8,420 nt of DNA from Prevotellaceae bacterium (GCA_031257455.1 JAIROQ010000093.1:1-8420); one strand, 5' to 3'; shown: positions 1 through 5,451, counted from the first letter of the stretch. Translations and numbers: made by a program. The notes: generated from the sequence alone by a model not told the origin.

Positions 1-1
1 T

Positions 2-97
2 AATCGCGGAAAAACGTTTTATTTCAGCCTGTGCTGGGAAAATACGCGCGGCAAAAAAGGGCCGTTCAGCCCCATCATCAGCGCAATTATTCCGTAA
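2..97 (+). CDS. C-terminal end of an unidentified protein (partial, cut by window edge)
   Basis: The frame starting at base 2 is open for 31 codons and stops with TAA at 95-97. The visible end includes FYFSLCWEN and then GKKGPFSPIISAIIP. From memory, the pattern W-x-N-x-x-G-x-x-G-P-W/F-S close to the C-terminus occurs in Bacteroidota proteins of unknown function that end in a fibronectin-III-like beta domain, so I read this as the real end of a gene rather than a chance open frame. GC content and codon use resemble the other chromosomal genes rather than the AT-rich transposase. The start and most of the protein lie outside the window, so no function is assigned. The repeat array begins three bases after the stop codon. 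Confidence 0.5.
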   Translation, partial: NRGKTFYFSLCWENTRGKKGPFSPIISAIIP

Positions 98-99
98 AT

Positions 100-197
100 A
101 GAAAATAAGAAGCATGGAAACCGCCGTCCCGTCAGGGACGGAATGTTGGTAGAAAATAAGAAGTATGGAAACCGCCGTCCCGTCAGGGACGGAATGT
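100..197. repeat. Left palindromic repeat array, two 51-bp copies
   Basis: Two direct copies lie head to tail (100-150 and 151-197, the second losing similarity after 197). They differ by one base in the shared part (AAGCATGG versus AAGTATGG). Each carries the perfect palindrome CCGTCCC-GTCA-GGGACGG, at 124-141 and 175-192, a 7-bp GC stem with a 4-base loop. Read on the minus strand, the unit matches the copies at 691-841, so the left and right arrays face each other. A GGTAG lies at 148-152 at the junction of the copies. Such hairpins could be single-strand substrates for the neighbouring HUH transposase and could also protect or end the mRNA of the upstream gene. Both roles are inferences. 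Confidence 0.9.
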
Positions 198-226
198 AAA
201 AATAGGTAACAATAAAAATTATATAT

Positions 227-688
227 ATGGCAAATACCTACACACAAATTCATATACATGGCATTTTTGCCGTACAAAACCGTATTTCATTAATTGATAA
301 ATCGTGGCGGGAGGAATTGTACAAATATATAACCGGCATTGTGCAAAATCACGGACATAAAATATTGCAAATTGGCGGAATGCCTGACCATATACATATT
401 TTGTTCGGTATGCGGCCTGTGGAATCATTATCCAATTTGATGCAAGCCCTAAAGGGCGAATCGTCCGAATGGATAAACAAAAGTCGTTTAGTAATGGGAC
501 ATTTTTCGTGGCAAGAAGGTTATGGCGCATTTTCGTATTCCAAATCACAATTGAACGGTGTTATACAATATATAATCAATCAATCCGAGCATCATAAAAA
601 ACGTGATATGGTGGCAGAATACATTGATATTTTAAAAAAATTCGATGTTGAATATAATGAGAAATATGTTTTCAAACCGATTGCATGA
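227..688 (+). CDS. IS200-like / REP-associated Y1 (HUH) transposase
   Basis: This 153-residue protein is predicted to be a single-strand DNA transposase that nicks and joins DNA at hairpins through a 5'-phosphotyrosine link. The HUH metal-binding motif is MPDHIHIL (His55 and His57). The catalytic tyrosine should be Tyr115 in QYIINQSEHHKK, with Gln119 completing the usual Y-x-x-x-Q helix. WQEGYGAFS at 95-103 is typical of Y1 transposases in Bacteroidota. Length is normal for TnpA and all active-site residues are present, so it looks intact. No TnpB follows. The ATG at 227 gives full family length; the leader is AT-rich with no Shine-Dalgarno site. The stop overlaps an ATG (ATGA, 685-688) and the right repeat array starts directly after it. 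I cannot decide between an autonomous IS200 transposase and a domesticated RAYT, though the flanking arrays favour the latter. Confidence 0.9.
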   Translation: MANTYTQIHIHGIFAVQNRISLIDKSWREELYKYITGIVQNHGHKILQIGGMPDHIHILFGMRPVESLSNLMQALKGESSEWINKSRLVMGHFSWQEGYGAFSYSKSQLNGVIQYIINQSEHHKKRDMVAEYIDILKKFDVEYNEKYVFKPIA

Positions 689-690
689 TA

Positions 691-841
691 TTCTACCAAC
701 ATTCCGTCCCTGACGGGACGGCGGTCTCTACGCCTCTCATTTTTTACCGACATTCCGTCCCTGACGGGACGGCGGTCTCTACGCCTCTCATTTTTTACCA
801 ACATTCCGTCTCTGACGCAACGGACGGCGGTTTCTACGCCT
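691..841. repeat. Right palindromic repeat array, three 51-bp copies (third degenerate)
   Basis: Three direct copies begin at about 691, 742 and 793. The first two carry the perfect palindrome CCGTCCC-TGAC-GGGACGG at 704-721 and 755-772. The third (806-827) has C to T in the left arm and a 4-base insertion (CAAC) before the right arm, which weakens the stem. Each copy ends in CTACGCCT; its complement places a GTAG a few bases 5' of the palindrome on the minus strand, reminiscent of the GTAG tag of enterobacterial REPs. The copies are inverted relative to those at 100-197: from TTCTACCAACATTCC to GGCGGT the first right copy is identical to the complement of left copy 1. The array starts within three bases of the transposase stop codon. 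Confidence 0.9.
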
Positions 842-927
842 GCCGGGTGTGCGAAGGTACGGTTTAATCCGAAATAGTAAGTTTTCAGGCGGCAGATAAT
901 TCAGGCTGTTTCCCGATTATTAAAAAA

Positions 928-989
928 ACACAGAAACATCCATAATAATAGCCCATGTATTGCAATTCGGGTTAATAATGTTTCTGTGT
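928..989. repeat. Perfect 12-bp inverted repeat, 38-base spacer
   Basis: ACACAGAAACAT at 928-939 is the exact complement of ATGTTTCTGTGT at 978-989. The spacer (940-977) is AT-rich and has no reading frame of note. No T-run follows on the plus strand, so it is not a standard terminator, and no flanking target duplication is visible. It lies between the palindrome array and the -7 box of the ZIP gene. It could be the ends of a very small mobile remnant, a long-stem RNA hairpin, or a regulator site. I cannot tell which. Confidence 0.6.
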
Positions 990-1033
990 CCTGCCGCGTT
1001 TACGGGCTTGCAGGTGGTATGGAATTTTTCTCT

Positions 1034-1041
1034 TATCTTTG
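1034..1041 (+). promoter_or_regulatory. Bacteroidota -7 box before the ZIP transporter gene
   Basis: TATCTTTG is a perfect match to the Bacteroidota primary-sigma -7 consensus TAnnTTTG and ends 36 bases before the ATG at 1078. The -33 element is weak: the best candidate is CTTG at 1007-1010, with a 23-base spacer, longer than the usual 19-21. Transcription would start near 1046-1050, giving a leader of roughly 30 bases rich in A and T. Confidence 0.45.
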
Positions 1042-1077
1042 GGAAAATAAAATTGTTTTTTCAAAAAATAAAATAAT

Positions 1078-1869
1078 ATGCGTGAATTTACATGGGTTGC
1101 CGGCGGTACGGGTTTTATTTTCCTTATGACCTGTTTGGGTGCGGCAATGGTTTTTTTCTTCCGGAAACGTACCGGCCGGATGATGCAGACGCTTTTTCTC
1201 GGTTTTGCCGCCGGCGTGATGATTGCCGCCGCCGTATTCGGGTTATTGTCTCCGGCCATTGAGGAAGCGGAAGCCATGGGGTCTGCCGGCTGGTTGCCCG
1301 CTGCCGGCGGCTGTATGCTCGGGGCGCTTTTCCTGTTCGGCCTTGACAGATTAATTCCGCACCTGCATCCGGCAACCAATGTGCAGGAAGGTTTGTCGTC
1401 CTCCATGAAACGCACGACCCTGCTCGTGTCGGCGGTTACGCTGCACAATATTCCCGAAGGAATGGCGGTGGGACTTTCGTTTGCGCTGGCTGCGCAGCAC
1501 AGCGGCGAGCCGGCGATGTATGTGTCGGCGGTGGCGCTGGCCCTGGGGATAGGCATCCAAAATTTTCCCGAAGGCGCGGCTATTTCGCTGCCGCTCCGGC
1601 AGGAGGGAATGAAAGCGGGAAAGGCGTTCTTATGGGGCTGCGCTTCGGGTATGGTAGAACCGGTGTTCGGTTTTATCATGGTATTCCTGGCCGGTTGCAT
1701 TGCGCCGTGGATGCCCTGGCTGCTGGCCTTTGCTGCGGGGGCCATGTTGTATGTGGTGATTGAAGAACTCATCCCCGAAGCGCATTTGGGCGAGCATTCC
1801 AATGCGGGGACGTTGTCGGTAATGGCCGGCTTTGTGCTGATGATGATACTGGATGTGGCTTTGGGATGA
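1078..1869 (+). CDS. ZIP-family divalent metal transporter (GufA/ZupT type)
   Basis: This 263-residue inner-membrane protein belongs to the ZIP family, which imports Zn(II) and often Fe(II) or Mn(II) into the cytoplasm. The two family signatures are present: HNIPEG at 123-128 in transmembrane helix 4 and QNFPEG at 161-166 in helix 5, which supply the metal-site His/Asn/Glu residues. GAMLYVVIEELIPEAH at 221-236 is the conserved helix-7 region. About eight hydrophobic helices are visible, with a short His-containing loop (HLH at 95-97) between helices 3 and 4. The length is normal and the gene appears intact. An in-frame TAA lies shortly upstream of the ATG at 1078, so the start cannot be much earlier. 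It is a single-gene unit converging on the minus-strand operon. Metal specificity cannot be read from the sequence, and no Zur site was recognised. Confidence 0.92.
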   Translation: MREFTWVAGGTGFIFLMTCLGAAMVFFFRKRTGRMMQTLFLGFAAGVMIAAAVFGLLSPAIEEAEAMGSAGWLPAAGGCMLGALFLFGLDRLIPHLHPATNVQEGLSSSMKRTTLLVSAVTLHNIPEGMAVGLSFALAAQHSGEPAMYVSAVALALGIGIQNFPEGAAISLPLRQEGMKAGKAFLWGCASGMVEPVFGFIMVFLAGCIAPWMPWLLAFAAGAMLYVVIEELIPEAHLGEHSNAGTLSVMAGFVLMMILDVALG

Positions 1870-1884
1870 TGCGCCATCCGTTTC

Positions 1885-1899
1885 CCGGAACTTTTCCGG
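1885..1899. terminator. Small hairpin between convergent genes
   Basis: CCGGAA-CTT-TTCCGG forms a 6-bp perfect stem with a 3-base loop in the 47-base gap between the stop of the ZIP gene (1869) and the stop of ctlX (1917). Its position suits a two-way transcription stop, but neither side has a clear T-run, so intrinsic termination is uncertain. Confidence 0.4.
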
Positions 1900-1916
1900 C
1901 AGTGATAACGATTATT

Positions 1917-2804
1917 TCAGAATACTTCCGCCATCATGCAGCGGACGCTACCGCCGCCGTTGCGTTCGATAGTGGGAACAGCCGGTGAAAGCAGCCCGTT
2001 GTATTTTTCCAGTGCGCCGGTTTGTGCGGGCGTCAGCGCATGGCGCGCCGTATCGGAAAGTATTAGAAAGCGTTTCCCGGAGCGGTTTTGGAGTTGCAGC
2101 ATATTGCCGGCAAAAGCGGCCATTTGCGCAAAAGTTATCGGTACAATTTCTTTACCTGTTTCCGTTAATGTGTTCACCAGCGCGGCCTGCTCCCGTTTAT
2201 CCGTAATACTTTCCAGACAGACTACGGCAAAATCTTCCGCCACGCACAGCATCACATTGGTGTGGTAAACGGCCTGCCCGTTGGCGTCCGTAGCATGGAA
2301 CAGTACCGGCGAAAAGTGCATCTGCCGGCAAAAATCATACAGCGCTTCTTCGTCCGTGCGTGGCGAAAGGCAGGCATACGCTATCTGCCGGCGGCGGTCA
2401 AACACCATGCTGCCCGTGCCTTCTAAAAAGAGGCCGCGCGTTTCGTAATGCGTAAAATCAATGCATCGCCGGATGGCAAAAGTATTTTTTATGGCATTTA
2501 GCGCTTTGCGCTCCTGCCGCCGGTTTCCGGCAAACATCGGGTACAGGCAGGCAATGCCGCCGGGATGAAACGAAATCCAGTTATTGGGGAAAATGGCGTC
2601 CGGCGTATGCGGCGCAGGCGTGTCGTCAAAGACGGTTACGGCTATATCGTGCGCTTCCAGCAGGGCTACAAAGGCGTCAAATTCTTTCAATGCCCCGTCC
2701 TGCGCATTCTCGCCGCCGTTTTGCTGGAAGGTATTGTTTACCGCCGTTTCCGCATTGTAGCCGAAACGTACGGGACGTATCATCAGTATTTGCGAGGCAA
2801 TCAT
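1917..2804 (-). CDS. ctlX: CtlX-type citrulline hydrolase / amidinotransferase-family protein
   Basis: This 295-residue protein belongs to the guanidino-modifying (arginine deiminase / amidinotransferase) fold. Motifs fit the CtlX branch: LMIRPVRFGYN at 7-17, PDAIFPNNWISFHP at 68-81, FLEGTGS at 126-132 (Glu128), YHTNVM at 180-185 (His181), and the C-terminal nucleophile region ERNGGGSVRCM with Cys289. The catalytic Cys, His and acidic residues are all present. Characterised CtlX hydrolyses L-citrulline to ornithine, CO2 and ammonia in the cytoplasm. The nearby ornithine aminotransferase gene supports this over arginine deiminase or dimethylarginine hydrolase activity. The ATG at 2804 overlaps the stop of the HepT-like gene by four bases (ATGA), pointing to translational coupling. 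It is the last gene of the operon. Substrate assignment rests on family resemblance and context. Confidence 0.8.
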   Translation of the reverse strand: MIASQILMIRPVRFGYNAETAVNNTFQQNGGENAQDGALKEFDAFVALLEAHDIAVTVFDDTPAPHTPDAIFPNNWISFHPGGIACLYPMFAGNRRQERKALNAIKNTFAIRRCIDFTHYETRGLFLEGTGSMVFDRRRQIAYACLSPRTDEEALYDFCRQMHFSPVLFHATDANGQAVYHTNVMLCVAEDFAVVCLESITDKREQAALVNTLTETGKEIVPITFAQMAAFAGNMLQLQNRSGKRFLILSDTARHALTPAQTGALEKYNGLLSPAVPTIERNGGGSVRCMMAEVF

Positions 2805-3169
2805 AAATCGGCAATCATTTTTTGAACAACTACTATTATATGTTCTAATTTATTTTTGATAATCCAATATACTTGTTCCGCATCAATGCTAAAATAATGA
2901 TGTGCGATAATATCTCGAAAACCTTTAACTCCCAACCAATCGATTTCGGAATATTTAGACAGTAACTGCCCGTGCGTAATTTTATCAAGATTTTTCACAC
3001 TCTCTCCTATGGCCATAAACAACATACAAATACCGTCTAATTTTTCCATACCATCCGGAGAGTTTGTAAAATCAGCCGCCTCGTGTATGTTGGCCGACCG
3101 GCTTTGTATTTTTATTAAGGCAACTTCTATCTGTTTAAGAATAGCTGCTACTAATTCTTTGTCATACAT
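2801..3169 (-). CDS. hepT: HepT-like HEPN ribonuclease toxin (DUF86)
   Basis: This small protein is 122 residues from the ATG at 3169 and matches the HEPN/DUF86 family, the toxin of MntA/HepT (type VII) toxin-antitoxin systems. Characterised HepT is an RNase that halts growth until MntA attaches AMP groups to a tyrosine near its active site. The key motif R-x4-H-x-Y is intact as RDIIAHHY (Arg85, His90, Tyr92), and the N-terminus MYDKEL resembles relatives. An in-frame ATG at 3178 and a TTG at 3187 are other possible starts. I prefer 3169 because of the family N-terminus and because it overlaps the MntA stop by only eight bases. Composition is AT-rich: 2821-2880 is about 25% GC against about 53% at 2401-2460 in ctlX. 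This suggests acquisition from elsewhere. Confidence 0.85.
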   Translation of the reverse strand: MYDKELVAAILKQIEVALIKIQSRSANIHEAADFTNSPDGMEKLDGICMLFMAIGESVKNLDKITHGQLLSKYSEIDWLGVKGFRDIIAHHYFSIDAEQVYWIIKNKLEHIIVVVQKMIADL

Positions 3170-3452
3170 AGAGACCATCTTTTTCAATATGTTTTTTTAA
3201 TAACGTATTCATAGCGTCATGCAACCGCACGATATCAACTTTGCAATGAGTGATTTTTTCCACTTCTTCTTTTATATGTACCAAATAAAAAGGATTAGGC
3301 GTAGCCATTTGAACGAATATATCCAAATCGCTGCCGGGTTGCTGTTCGTTTCGTGCCGTAGAGCCAAAAATACCCATTGCGAGAATGCCGTATTTAGCGG
3401 CAGCCTGTTCTTTATAATGATGCAATAACGTAATATAGTCTTCGCGGTTCAT
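3162..3452 (-). CDS. mntA: MntA-like minimal nucleotidyltransferase antitoxin
   Basis: This 96-residue protein from the ATG at 3452 belongs to the minimal nucleotidyltransferases (DNA polymerase beta fold). The signature G-S-x10-D-x-D is present as GSTARNEQQPGSDLD (Gly30, Ser31, Asp42, Asp44). The third carboxylate is Asp73 in KVDIVRL, so the metal-binding triad is complete. In characterised pairs MntA inactivates HepT by adding AMP to a tyrosine. The order nucleotidyltransferase then HEPN and the overlapping ends are standard for this module. A TTG at 3461 would add three residues (MIF), but the ATG leaves five bases after the rocD stop and gives the usual N-terminus MNREDYI. It is AT-rich compared with rocD. 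Unusually, it lies inside an amino-acid catabolic operon. Confidence 0.87.
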   Translation of the reverse strand: MNREDYITLLHHYKEQAAAKYGILAMGIFGSTARNEQQPGSDLDIFVQMATPNPFYLVHIKEEVEKITHCKVDIVRLHDAMNTLLKKHIEKDGLYV

Positions 3453-3457
3453 AAATA

Positions 3458-4729
3458 TCAATTAAAAGATGTAACCGATTTTTTGATGATGCTTACCGCT
3501 TCGTGTATTTGCGCTTCGGTAATTACTAACGGCGGGGCAAAGCGGATGATATGGCGATGGGTGGGCTTTGCCAGTAATCCGTTTTCCGCCATTTTCAGGC
3601 ATACGTCCCATGCTTCCTTTCCGTTTGCCGGTTCGATGACGACCGCATTCAGCAAGCCTTTCCCGCGTATGGCGCGAATCATCGGCGAATGCAGTTCCGC
3701 CAGTTGTTCGCGTAAAATTTTTCCTAAACGGTCGGCGCGTTCCGCCAGCTGTTCGTCCCGCACTACTTCCAGCGCCGCTACCGCTACCTTGCAGGCCAGC
3801 GGGAAGCCGCCGAAAGTAGAGCCGTGTTCGCCCGGGCGAATGGTCAGCATCACCTCGTCATCGGCAAGTACGGCCGACACCGGCAATACGCCGCCGGACA
3901 GGGCTTTTCCGAGTATCAGCAAGTCGGGGCGCACGTTCTCGTGGTCGCAGCACAGGAGGCGGCCGGTACGCGCAATGCCGGTTTGCACTTCGTCTGCCAC
4001 AAAAAGCACGCGGTGTTTTTTACATAAACCGGCACATGTTTTCAAATAGCCGCTGTCCGGGACGAATACGCCCGCTTCGCCCTGTATAGGCTCTACGAGA
4101 AAGGCGGCGATACGGTCGCCCTGTTCGTTTAATACGCGTTCCAGCGCGGCGGCATCGTTATACGGGATTTTTATAAACCCGGGCGTGAACGGGCCAAACC
4201 GGGCATACGCATCGGGGTCGCTGGACATGGACACCACACTGATGGTGCGCCCGTGGAAATTGCCTTCGCAAACTACTACGACCGCTTCGTTCTCGGGAAT
4301 ATTCTTTTTTGCGTATCCCCAACGGCGCGCCAGTTTTAATGCCGTTTCCACCGCTTCGGCGCCGGTGTTCATGGGCAATACCCGCTGGTATCCGAAATAT
4401 TCGGTAACATATTTTTCGTATGTTCCCAAACAGTCGTTGAAAAAAGCGCGCGAAGTCAGGCACAGTTGTTGCGCCTGCTCCGTAAGCGCCTGCACGATTT
4501 TCGGATGACAGTGCCCCTGGTTCACCGCCGAATAGGCCGAAAGGAAATCAAAATACTTTTTCCCTTCCACATCCCACACATAAACGTCTTTCCCGCGTTC
4601 CAGCACCACCGGTAGCGGATGATAGTTGTGTGCGCCGAAGCGGTTTTCCAAATCCATATAAAAACGGCTCGAAGCATTCACCCCGTCCCCCGGAGAAGAG
4701 CCGGCTGCAGCAGTTGTGTTATTTTCCAT
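3458..4729 (-). CDS. rocD: Ornithine aminotransferase (ornithine--oxo-acid transaminase)
   Basis: This 423-residue class-III PLP aminotransferase transfers the delta-amino group of ornithine to 2-oxoglutarate, giving glutamate-5-semialdehyde and glutamate. Seen are [16 protein letters not shown] at 31-46, [12 protein letters not shown] at 121-132, the cofactor aspartate in [12 protein letters not shown] (Asp246), and the Schiff-base lysine in LGKALSGG (Lys275). [11 protein letters not shown] at 300-310 and [12 protein letters not shown] are also typical of ornithine aminotransferases. The protein is complete. About 20 polar, low-complexity residues precede the conserved part, so the N-terminus is slightly longer than usual. 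The ATG at 4729 follows an A-rich leader without a Shine-Dalgarno site. With CtlX it would convert citrulline to glutamate semialdehyde, which feeds proline or glutamate. Five bases separate its stop from the mntA ATG. Confidence 0.92.
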   Translation of the reverse strand: MENNTTAAAGSSPGDGVNASSRFYMDLENRFGAHNYHPLPVVLERGKDVYVWDVEGKKYFDFLSAYSAVNQGHCHPKIVQALTEQAQQLCLTSRAFFNDCLGTYEKYVTEYFGYQRVLPMNTGAEAVETALKLARRWGYAKKNIPENEAVVVVCEGNFHGRTISVVSMSSDPDAYARFGPFTPGFIKIPYNDAAALERVLNEQGDRIAAFLVEPIQGEAGVFVPDSGYLKTCAGLCKKHRVLFVADEVQTGIARTGRLLCCDHENVRPDLLILGKALSGGVLPVSAVLADDEVMLTIRPGEHGSTFGGFPLACKVAVAALEVVRDEQLAERADRLGKILREQLAELHSPMIRAIRGKGLLNAVVIEPANGKEAWDVCLKMAENGLLAKPTHRHIIRFAPPLVITEAQIHEAVSIIKKSVTSFN

Positions 4730-4744
4730 TTTTTTAGTCGGTTT

Positions 4745-4777
4745 AATTCTTAATTTCTAATTTCTAATTTCTAATTC
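4745..4777. repeat. Period-7 tandem repeat in the rocD leader (AATTTCT words)
   Basis: About 4.7 copies of a 7-base word (AATTCTT once, AATTTCT three times, then AATTC) fill the space directly upstream of rocD, ending about 16 bases from its start codon. On the rocD strand it reads as repeated AGAAATT. No TAnnTTTG box is visible in the 71-bp gap, so any rocD promoter would have to use this array, or the gene is read from upstream. Confidence 0.85.
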
Positions 4778-4792
4778 ATCCCCAGCGTCAGC

Positions 4793-4823
4793 TTAAATCT
4801 TTAAATCTTTAAATCTTTAAATT
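4793..4823. repeat. Period-8 tandem repeat at the 3' end of the DUF3109 gene (TTAAATCT words)
   Basis: TTAAATCT occurs three times in a row (4793-4800, 4801-4808, 4809-4816), followed by TTAAATT at 4817-4823. The array overlaps the last seven codons and the stop of the DUF3109 gene. Because 8 is not a multiple of 3, a change in copy number would alter that protein's end. Confidence 0.9.
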
Positions 4824-5388
4824 CCTCGCTCATTTTTTCCATTGCTTCATAAAATTCTTTGCCGAAACGGTAAATAAGCGGCTCGCGGAGGAAACGGAAT
4901 ACCGGCATATTTTCTTCCCTGCCTTTTGCCTGCGCCGCCCCGCATAAATGTTGCCGGTCATAATTTAATCCGATATTTTCCTTGAGCCGTTGCAGGCGGA
5001 CAGGATACAACCAGCAGGAAATCGGTTTGCGGAAAGTCGTTTTTCCCTCGCGGCAGGCGCGTTCAATGGCGCAATAACAAATATTTTCCTTGTCAAAACA
5101 GGAATAGGCGCATTCCCTGTTTGCGATGAGCGGCGTGCTTAATTCATTTTCAAAATCGACCACCGCCACACCCTGCTTTTCCACCGCCTTGACGCCTTCG
5201 GGCTTCATGTACGCCACGAAGCGGGGATATTCTTTTTTCAAAATTTCTACTTCGGCAGGTTCCAACGGCGCGCCACTGTCGCCATACACGCAACAAATGC
5301 CGGCGCACTGCGCAAGGTCACATGCAAAGTATTGTTGCCACAAGTCGGCGCTAATCAATTTATCGTCTATCTGTACAATGGATGTCAT
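4801..5388 (-). CDS. DUF3109 family cysteine-rich protein
   Basis: This 195-residue cytoplasmic protein is of the DUF3109 family, widespread in Bacteroidota and related to YkgJ-type cysteine clusters thought to bind zinc or iron. It has eleven cysteines. Four are in CDLAQCAGICC at 23-33, others are at Cys93, Cys97, Cys104, Cys106 and Cys112, one is in KPISCWLYPVR (Cys125), and one is at Cys149. The RExACREGK and KPISCxLYPxR blocks are family hallmarks as I remember them. No signal peptide or membrane segment is visible. The ATG at 5388 follows a well-placed promoter (5420-5451), and a second ATG ten bases upstream is out of frame. The last residues (FKDLKI) come from a period-8 repeat. It is the first gene of the likely operon, but its link to ornithine metabolism is unclear. 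Family assignment is firm; biochemical role is not. Confidence 0.85.
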   Translation of the reverse strand: MTSIVQIDDKLISADLWQQYFACDLAQCAGICCVYGDSGAPLEPAEVEILKKEYPRFVAYMKPEGVKAVEKQGVAVVDFENELSTPLIANRECAYSCFDKENICYCAIERACREGKTTFRKPISCWLYPVRLQRLKENIGLNYDRQHLCGAAQAKGREENMPVFRFLREPLIYRFGKEFYEAMEKMSEEFKDLKI

Positions 5389-5400
5389 GGCTTCTCATTG

Positions 5401-5414
5401 CCGGTAAAAACCGG
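5401..5414 (-). other. Hairpin at the predicted 5' end of the DUF3109 mRNA
   Basis: CCGGT-AAAA-ACCGG on the plus strand (CCGGT-TTTT-ACCGG in the mRNA) is a 5-bp perfect stem with a 4-base loop. The predicted transcription start, a few bases after the -7 box at 5420-5427, puts this stem at or next to the very 5' end of the transcript, 12 bases before the start codon. It could stabilise the mRNA or affect start access. This is an inference. Confidence 0.5.
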
Positions 5415-5419
5415 TCGAA

Positions 5420-5451
5420 CAAAAGTACGCAAAAAAGCGAGCTTCTGCAAA
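5420..5451 (-). promoter_or_regulatory. Bacteroidota-type promoter of the DUF3109-rocD-mntA-hepT-ctlX unit
   Basis: On the minus strand, TTTG (5451-5448) is followed after 20 bases by TACTTTTG (5427-5420). Both elements and the spacing match the Bacteroidota consensus TTTG-N19-21-TAnnTTTG exactly. The -7 box ends 31 bases before the ATG of the DUF3109 gene. Since no other convincing promoter was found before ctlX, this may drive all five genes, although the 71-bp gap before rocD leaves room for another start. Confidence 0.75.

Larger units (their letters stand above)
100..841 (+). mobile_element. IS200-like transposase flanked by inverted palindrome arrays (REP/RAYT-like unit)
   Basis: The unit consists of two left palindrome copies, one Y1 transposase gene, and three right copies in inverted orientation. 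Both arrays have the same 51-bp period. The centre is much more AT-rich than its surroundings: bases 241-300 are about 30% GC, whereas 1441-1500 in the ZIP gene are about 58%. This layout matches the known arrangement of REP-associated tyrosine transposases (RAYTs), which sit between inverted REP sequences and are usually single-copy domesticated genes. A classical IS200 carries only one short subterminal hairpin at each end. No target duplication is visible, as expected for this family. The outer limits are where repeat similarity ends, not proven element ends. Confidence 0.65.

Noticed and set aside
601..612. TTG/ATG restarts suggesting a frameshifted transposase
   Set aside because: The transposase frame is continuous from 227 to 688 with all catalytic residues, so there is no sign of a break.
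592..804. Minus-strand 70-residue arginine-rich repetitive frame
   Set aside because: It is the complement of the same repeats and of the end of the transposase gene.
100..841. CRISPR array
   Set aside because: The repeats are contiguous 51-bp units without variable spacers, are inverted across a transposase gene, and no cas gene is present.
685..867. 60-residue repetitive protein as a real gene
   Set aside because: It is fully explained by translation of the noncoding palindromic repeats, has no recognisable domain, and the third copy shifts frame. It is kept only as a finding.
972..1877. Long minus-strand open frame of 301 codons opposite the ZIP gene
   Set aside because: Low-complexity translation with no known motif, lying antisense to a clear membrane transporter. 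It arises from GC-rich codon use.
3453..3461. TTG start for mntA at 3461 (and TTG at 3187 for hepT)
   Set aside because: Both genes have in-frame ATG codons a few residues later that give family-like N-termini and sensible spacing to the preceding stops.
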